Assembly (NCBI GenBank): GCA_900754145.1
Contig: CAAEBW010000046.1
Span: forward strand, 1 to 6,762
Direction of reading: 5' to 3'
Origin: Clostridia bacterium
GTDB taxonomy: Bacteria; Bacillota; Clostridia; Oscillospirales; Acutalibacteraceae
DNA: 6,762 nt
Positions within the stretch are counted from its first letter, which is position 1. Each line of letters begins with the position of its first letter. Positions 5,442-6,762 of the stretch are shown here, piece by piece. The translations under genes and the position numbers were made by a program. The notes below the pieces were generated by a model that was given only the letters and a program-made list of their open reading frames with translations, had not been told where the DNA came from and made no database searches.

Positions 5442-5873
5442 TTATTTTTTCGTGCTTTCATTGTGAATTTGGGGATTATATGAACCATTGTCTGTTGCAG
5501 CAGATGATGGTTCTTTTTTATATTTTGGATTTAATGTCAAATCAGAAAGATATTCACAGGCTTTGTCTTGACCAACTGAATTCAACAAATCAAAGTCATT
5601 TAATAATTGAAGTCCCTTTTTACCAAATGCCTTTTCAATTTCATCCTGTAATTTGACATCAGACCGTAATTGGTCAACATCAACTGTCAAATCAAATGGT
5701 GAAACATCAAGTGCAGTGGCAATTGCGGTTAAAACATCTGAATTAACATTGACAGAATCTCTTTTGGTGATGGAATAAAGAGTATTTATTTTTACACCAC
5801 TTATTTCTGACAATTGTGATATTTTCATCTTTCGTTCTGCAAGAATTTTTTTGATATTGCTTCCAATACCCAA
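5442..5873 (-). CDS. Phage/ICE-type Xre repressor
   Basis: This is a 143-residue cytoplasmic regulator. The N-terminal HTH_3/Xre domain spans about 4-62 (SNIKKILAERKMKISQLSEI, then GVKINTLYSITKR as turn and recognition helix). A C-terminal region with LNSVGQDKACEYLSDLTLNPKY (about 97-118) is typical of repressors of prophages and integrative elements, and a polar tail follows. I choose TTG at 5873 as start, because AAAAGGGG lies 8 nt before it; the in-frame GTG at 5882 overlaps that SD. It is divergent from the Cro-like gene, with four CACTAA boxes between them, and 177 nt upstream of int on the same strand. No metallopeptidase or LexA-like self-cleavage motif is present, so induction would need an antirepressor or another signal. 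Hairpin C lies inside codons 121-131, in the variable tail. Confidence 0.88.
   Translation of the reverse strand: MGIGSNIKKILAERKMKISQLSEISGVKINTLYSITKRDSVNVNSDVLTAIATALDVSPFDLTVDVDQLRSDVKLQDEIEKAFGKKGLQLLNDFDLLNSVGQDKACEYLSDLTLNPKYKKEPSSAATDNGSYNPQIHNESTKK
5482..5519 (+). terminator. Hairpin C with TTGCAG loop and T6, inside the repressor gene
   Basis: GAACCATTGTCTG (5482-5494) pairs along 13 bp, including two G-T wobbles, with CAGATGATGGTTC (5501-5513). The loop is TTGCAG (5495-5500), and T6 follows at 5514-5519. On the plus strand it is a textbook intrinsic terminator, but it lies antisense to the end of the repressor coding sequence. It is the third hairpin in the window with this loop. 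Confidence 0.6.
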
Positions 5874-5908
5874 ATAAATCACCCCTTTTCAAATATTCTT
5901 ACGCACTA

Positions 5909-5937
5909 ATTATAGCACACTTTTTTCAATAATGCAA
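5909..5937 (-). promoter_or_regulatory. Repressor promoter
   Basis: On the minus strand TTGCAT (5937-5932), a 17-nt spacer and TATAAT (5914-5909) with an upstream TG (TGCTATAAT) make an extended -10 promoter, starting near 5902. It has the same -35 and -10 hexamers and spacing as the candidate small RNA promoter at 5286. CACTAA box 1 overlaps its -10, consistent with autoregulation. Confidence 0.8.
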
Positions 5938-5986
5938 GATATTTCACTAAAATTGATGAAAAATCATTAAAATTAGAAATTTAGTA

Positions 5987-6015
5987 TTGACAACGCACTA
6001 ATTTTAGGGTATAAT
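5987..6015 (+). promoter_or_regulatory. Consensus promoter of the Cro-like gene and primase operon
   Basis: TTGACA (5987-5992), exactly 17 nt and TATAAT (6010-6015) match the sigma-A consensus at all twelve positions. So strong a promoter on element genes implies repression in the integrated state. CACTAA box 3 lies inside the spacer and box 4 just downstream of the start near 6022. Confidence 0.92.
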
Positions 6016-6076
6016 ATAGGTGGTTGGTGCGATATGCACTAAAATACCATTAAAATATCGAAAGGAAGGTATCTAA

Positions 6077-6316
6077 ATGAAAATCAATTCAGCAAAGTTA
6101 GATGTTGCAATGGCAAATGCGTGTATTACCACTAATGAATTAAGTAAGAAAACGAATTTGAATTATTCCACACTAACACGAATCAAATCCGGAAGTCATG
6201 CTAACCCTGCCACTGTTGGCAAAATTGCCAAAGCATTAAATATCAGGGTTGAAGAACTGATTGAAACAGATGCTGCAACATCTAATCAGTTTGACAAGGG
6301 TTCAGAAGGCAACTAA
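6077..6316 (+). CDS. Cro-like Xre family regulator
   Basis: This is a 79-residue DNA-binding protein, essentially one HTH_3/Xre domain (about 5-62), with TTNELSKKTNLNYSTLTRIK as the helix-turn-helix core and ALNIRVEELIETD closing the domain. The ATG at 6077 has GGAAGG (6064-6069) 7 nt upstream. It is the first gene rightward from the consensus promoter, divergent from the larger repressor, and 19 nt before the primase-like gene, so it heads the element's replication operon. By analogy with Cro or the Str protein of staphylococcal islands it may shut down the repressor or activate early genes, which is inference from position. The stop overlaps further ATGs (TAATGATG), but neither is in the frame of the next gene. 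Confidence 0.85.
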   Translation: MKINSAKLDVAMANACITTNELSKKTNLNYSTLTRIKSGSHANPATVGKIAKALNIRVEELIETDAATSNQFDKGSEGN

Positions 6317-6335
6317 TGATGAAAGGAAGAAGCAA

Positions 6336-6762
6336 ATGCAAAAAAAAATCAAAGGCGGTGATGAAGTGTTGAACTGGGATGAAACAGGATTTTATAAAAA
6401 TTATGTTGCTAATAAAGCAAATTCAAAAATTCCTTCTGTCGCATACACCAAGGAAGAAAATCAAATCACTTTGGAAACCGCAAGGGGCAACAACAGTTTT
6501 TCGGGCATTCTTGGGAAAGAATCTGTTTTGATGGAATGTGATGACCAAAAGAATTCTGAACTGCTCATGAAGATAATTCAGGGGGAACAGTTAAAGTTTC
6601 TTATTACAGACCGGAATGGTGGTCAAGGTATTCATTCACTGTTTTTTAACAATGGTGATTTCACCACTGCCACAAAAATTGTTCTTGCAGTTGGAATTAC
6701 TGTTGACATTAAAGTTGGTGAAAAGAACGGTCTTGAATGCTTGAAATTCAGCGGTGAAGAAA
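6336..6762 (+). CDS. Probable AEP-type primase (PrimPol-like), N-terminal part, cut by the window edge
   Basis: An open frame from ATG 6336 runs to the edge as 142 codons without a stop. AGGAAG (6324-6329) lies 6 nt before the start, and the Cro-like gene ends 19 nt upstream. Three blocks match in order the archaeo-eukaryotic primase-polymerase pattern: an acidic motif in VLMECDD (about 64-70), a G-x-H motif in NGGQGIHSLFF (about 94-104, H100) and an h-D motif in GITVDIKVG (about 120-128, D124). The text after it (NGLECLKFSGEE) recalls the strand seen in phage and island primases, where a helicase domain often follows. The role would be initiation of element replication. The assignment rests on motif reading of a partial protein; an unrelated replication protein is possible. 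Confidence 0.6.
   Translation, partial: MQKKIKGGDEVLNWDETGFYKNYVANKANSKIPSVAYTKEENQITLETARGNNSFSGILGKESVLMECDDQKNSELLMKIIQGEQLKFLITDRNGGQGIHSLFFNNGDFTTATKIVLAVGITVDIKVGEKNGLECLKFSGEE

Larger units (their letters stand above)
5901..6042. promoter_or_regulatory. Operator array: four CACTAA boxes between repressor and Cro-like gene
   Basis: CACTAA occurs in the same orientation at 5904, 5945, 5996 and 6037, at spacings of 41, 51 and 41 bp, or close to whole helical turns. Boxes 1 and 3 share ACGCACTAATT; boxes 2 and 4 share CACTAAAAT preceded by GATAT. Box 1 overlaps the repressor -10, box 3 fills the spacer of the Cro-side promoter, and box 4 lies just after that start. Box 4 also pairs with TTGGTGC (6024-6030) as an inverted repeat around GATAT. 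These are probable binding sites for the two flanking Xre proteins. Confidence 0.7.
3783..6762. mobile_element. One end of an integrated phage-like or PICI/IME-like element (partial)
   Basis: From after rpsI to the window edge the DNA is visibly more AT-rich and carries only element-type genes. These are likely arm-type repeats, a small protein and a tyrosine recombinase pointing back toward rpsI, a phage-type repressor, a divergent Cro-like gene and the start of a primase-like gene. This layout matches Gram-positive phage-inducible chromosomal islands, and also prophages and some IMEs. The exact left end is not resolved: the crossover could lie in the last bases of rpsI, in its terminator, or around 3841-3873. 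The other end, needed to see a direct repeat, is outside the window. Confidence 0.8.

Noticed and set aside
5378..5513. CRISPR array from the repeated TTGCAG hairpins
   Set aside because: The shared part is only a 6-base loop plus short stem ends; there are no equal-length repeats and spacers.
5378..5519. Type III toxin-antitoxin RNA (ToxI-like tandem repeats)
   Set aside because: Such antitoxins are sequence repeats in front of an endoribonuclease gene; here stems differ in sequence, spacing is uneven and no toxin gene lies downstream on that strand.

Overview
The window suggests a member of the Clostridia (Firmicutes), probably of the Ruminococcus/Oscillospiraceae kind. The grounds are the DapL–LysA lysine pathway pair, Clostridia-like L13 and S9 proteins, strong GGAGG-type ribosome binding sites and near-consensus sigma-A promoters. 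This is inference from protein character and signals; no search was run.

Positions 1-3840 are chromosomal. The 3' end of dapL is followed 20 nt later by lysA, and the pair closes with a strong terminator (1598-1634). Convergent to it is a three-gene minus-strand operon: a DUF2975-type membrane protein, a YozG-like Xre regulator, and a 116-residue protein that looks like only the soluble tail of a DUF4153/DUF4173-type membrane protein. It has its own promoter (2679-2707). Divergent from it is the rplM–rpsI operon, with a TTGACA-17-TATTAT promoter, a tract of 10-bp-phased GAGAAA repeats upstream, and a terminator at 3797-3840.

From just after rpsI to the right edge the DNA becomes visibly more AT-rich and holds one end of an integrated element. 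In order it has three 11-bp-spaced TATGACACA repeats (likely integrase arm sites), a bidirectional terminator, a small acidic protein coupled to a tyrosine recombinase (both minus strand), a structured gap, a phage-type repressor (minus), a divergent control region, a Cro-like regulator (plus), and the start of a probable archaeo-eukaryotic-type primase (plus), cut by the window edge. The order integrase / repressor / divergent Cro-like gene / primase fits a phage-inducible chromosomal island, a prophage or an integrative mobilizable element. The window does not reach the genes that would decide between them.

The most striking unexplained structure lies between the integrase and the repressor. 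Three tandem hairpins (5378-5405, 5412-5433, 5482-5513) have different stems but the same six-base loop TTGCAG on the plus strand. The first and third are followed by T-tracts, like intrinsic terminators. An extended -10 promoter (5286-5314) points into them. Together they suggest an undescribed plus-strand small RNA, about 92 nt long or about 200 nt with read-through, and the longer form would be antisense to the end of the repressor gene. The divergent repressor/Cro region holds four CACTAA boxes spaced 41, 51 and 41 bp, a clear candidate operator array for the lysogeny-type switch.
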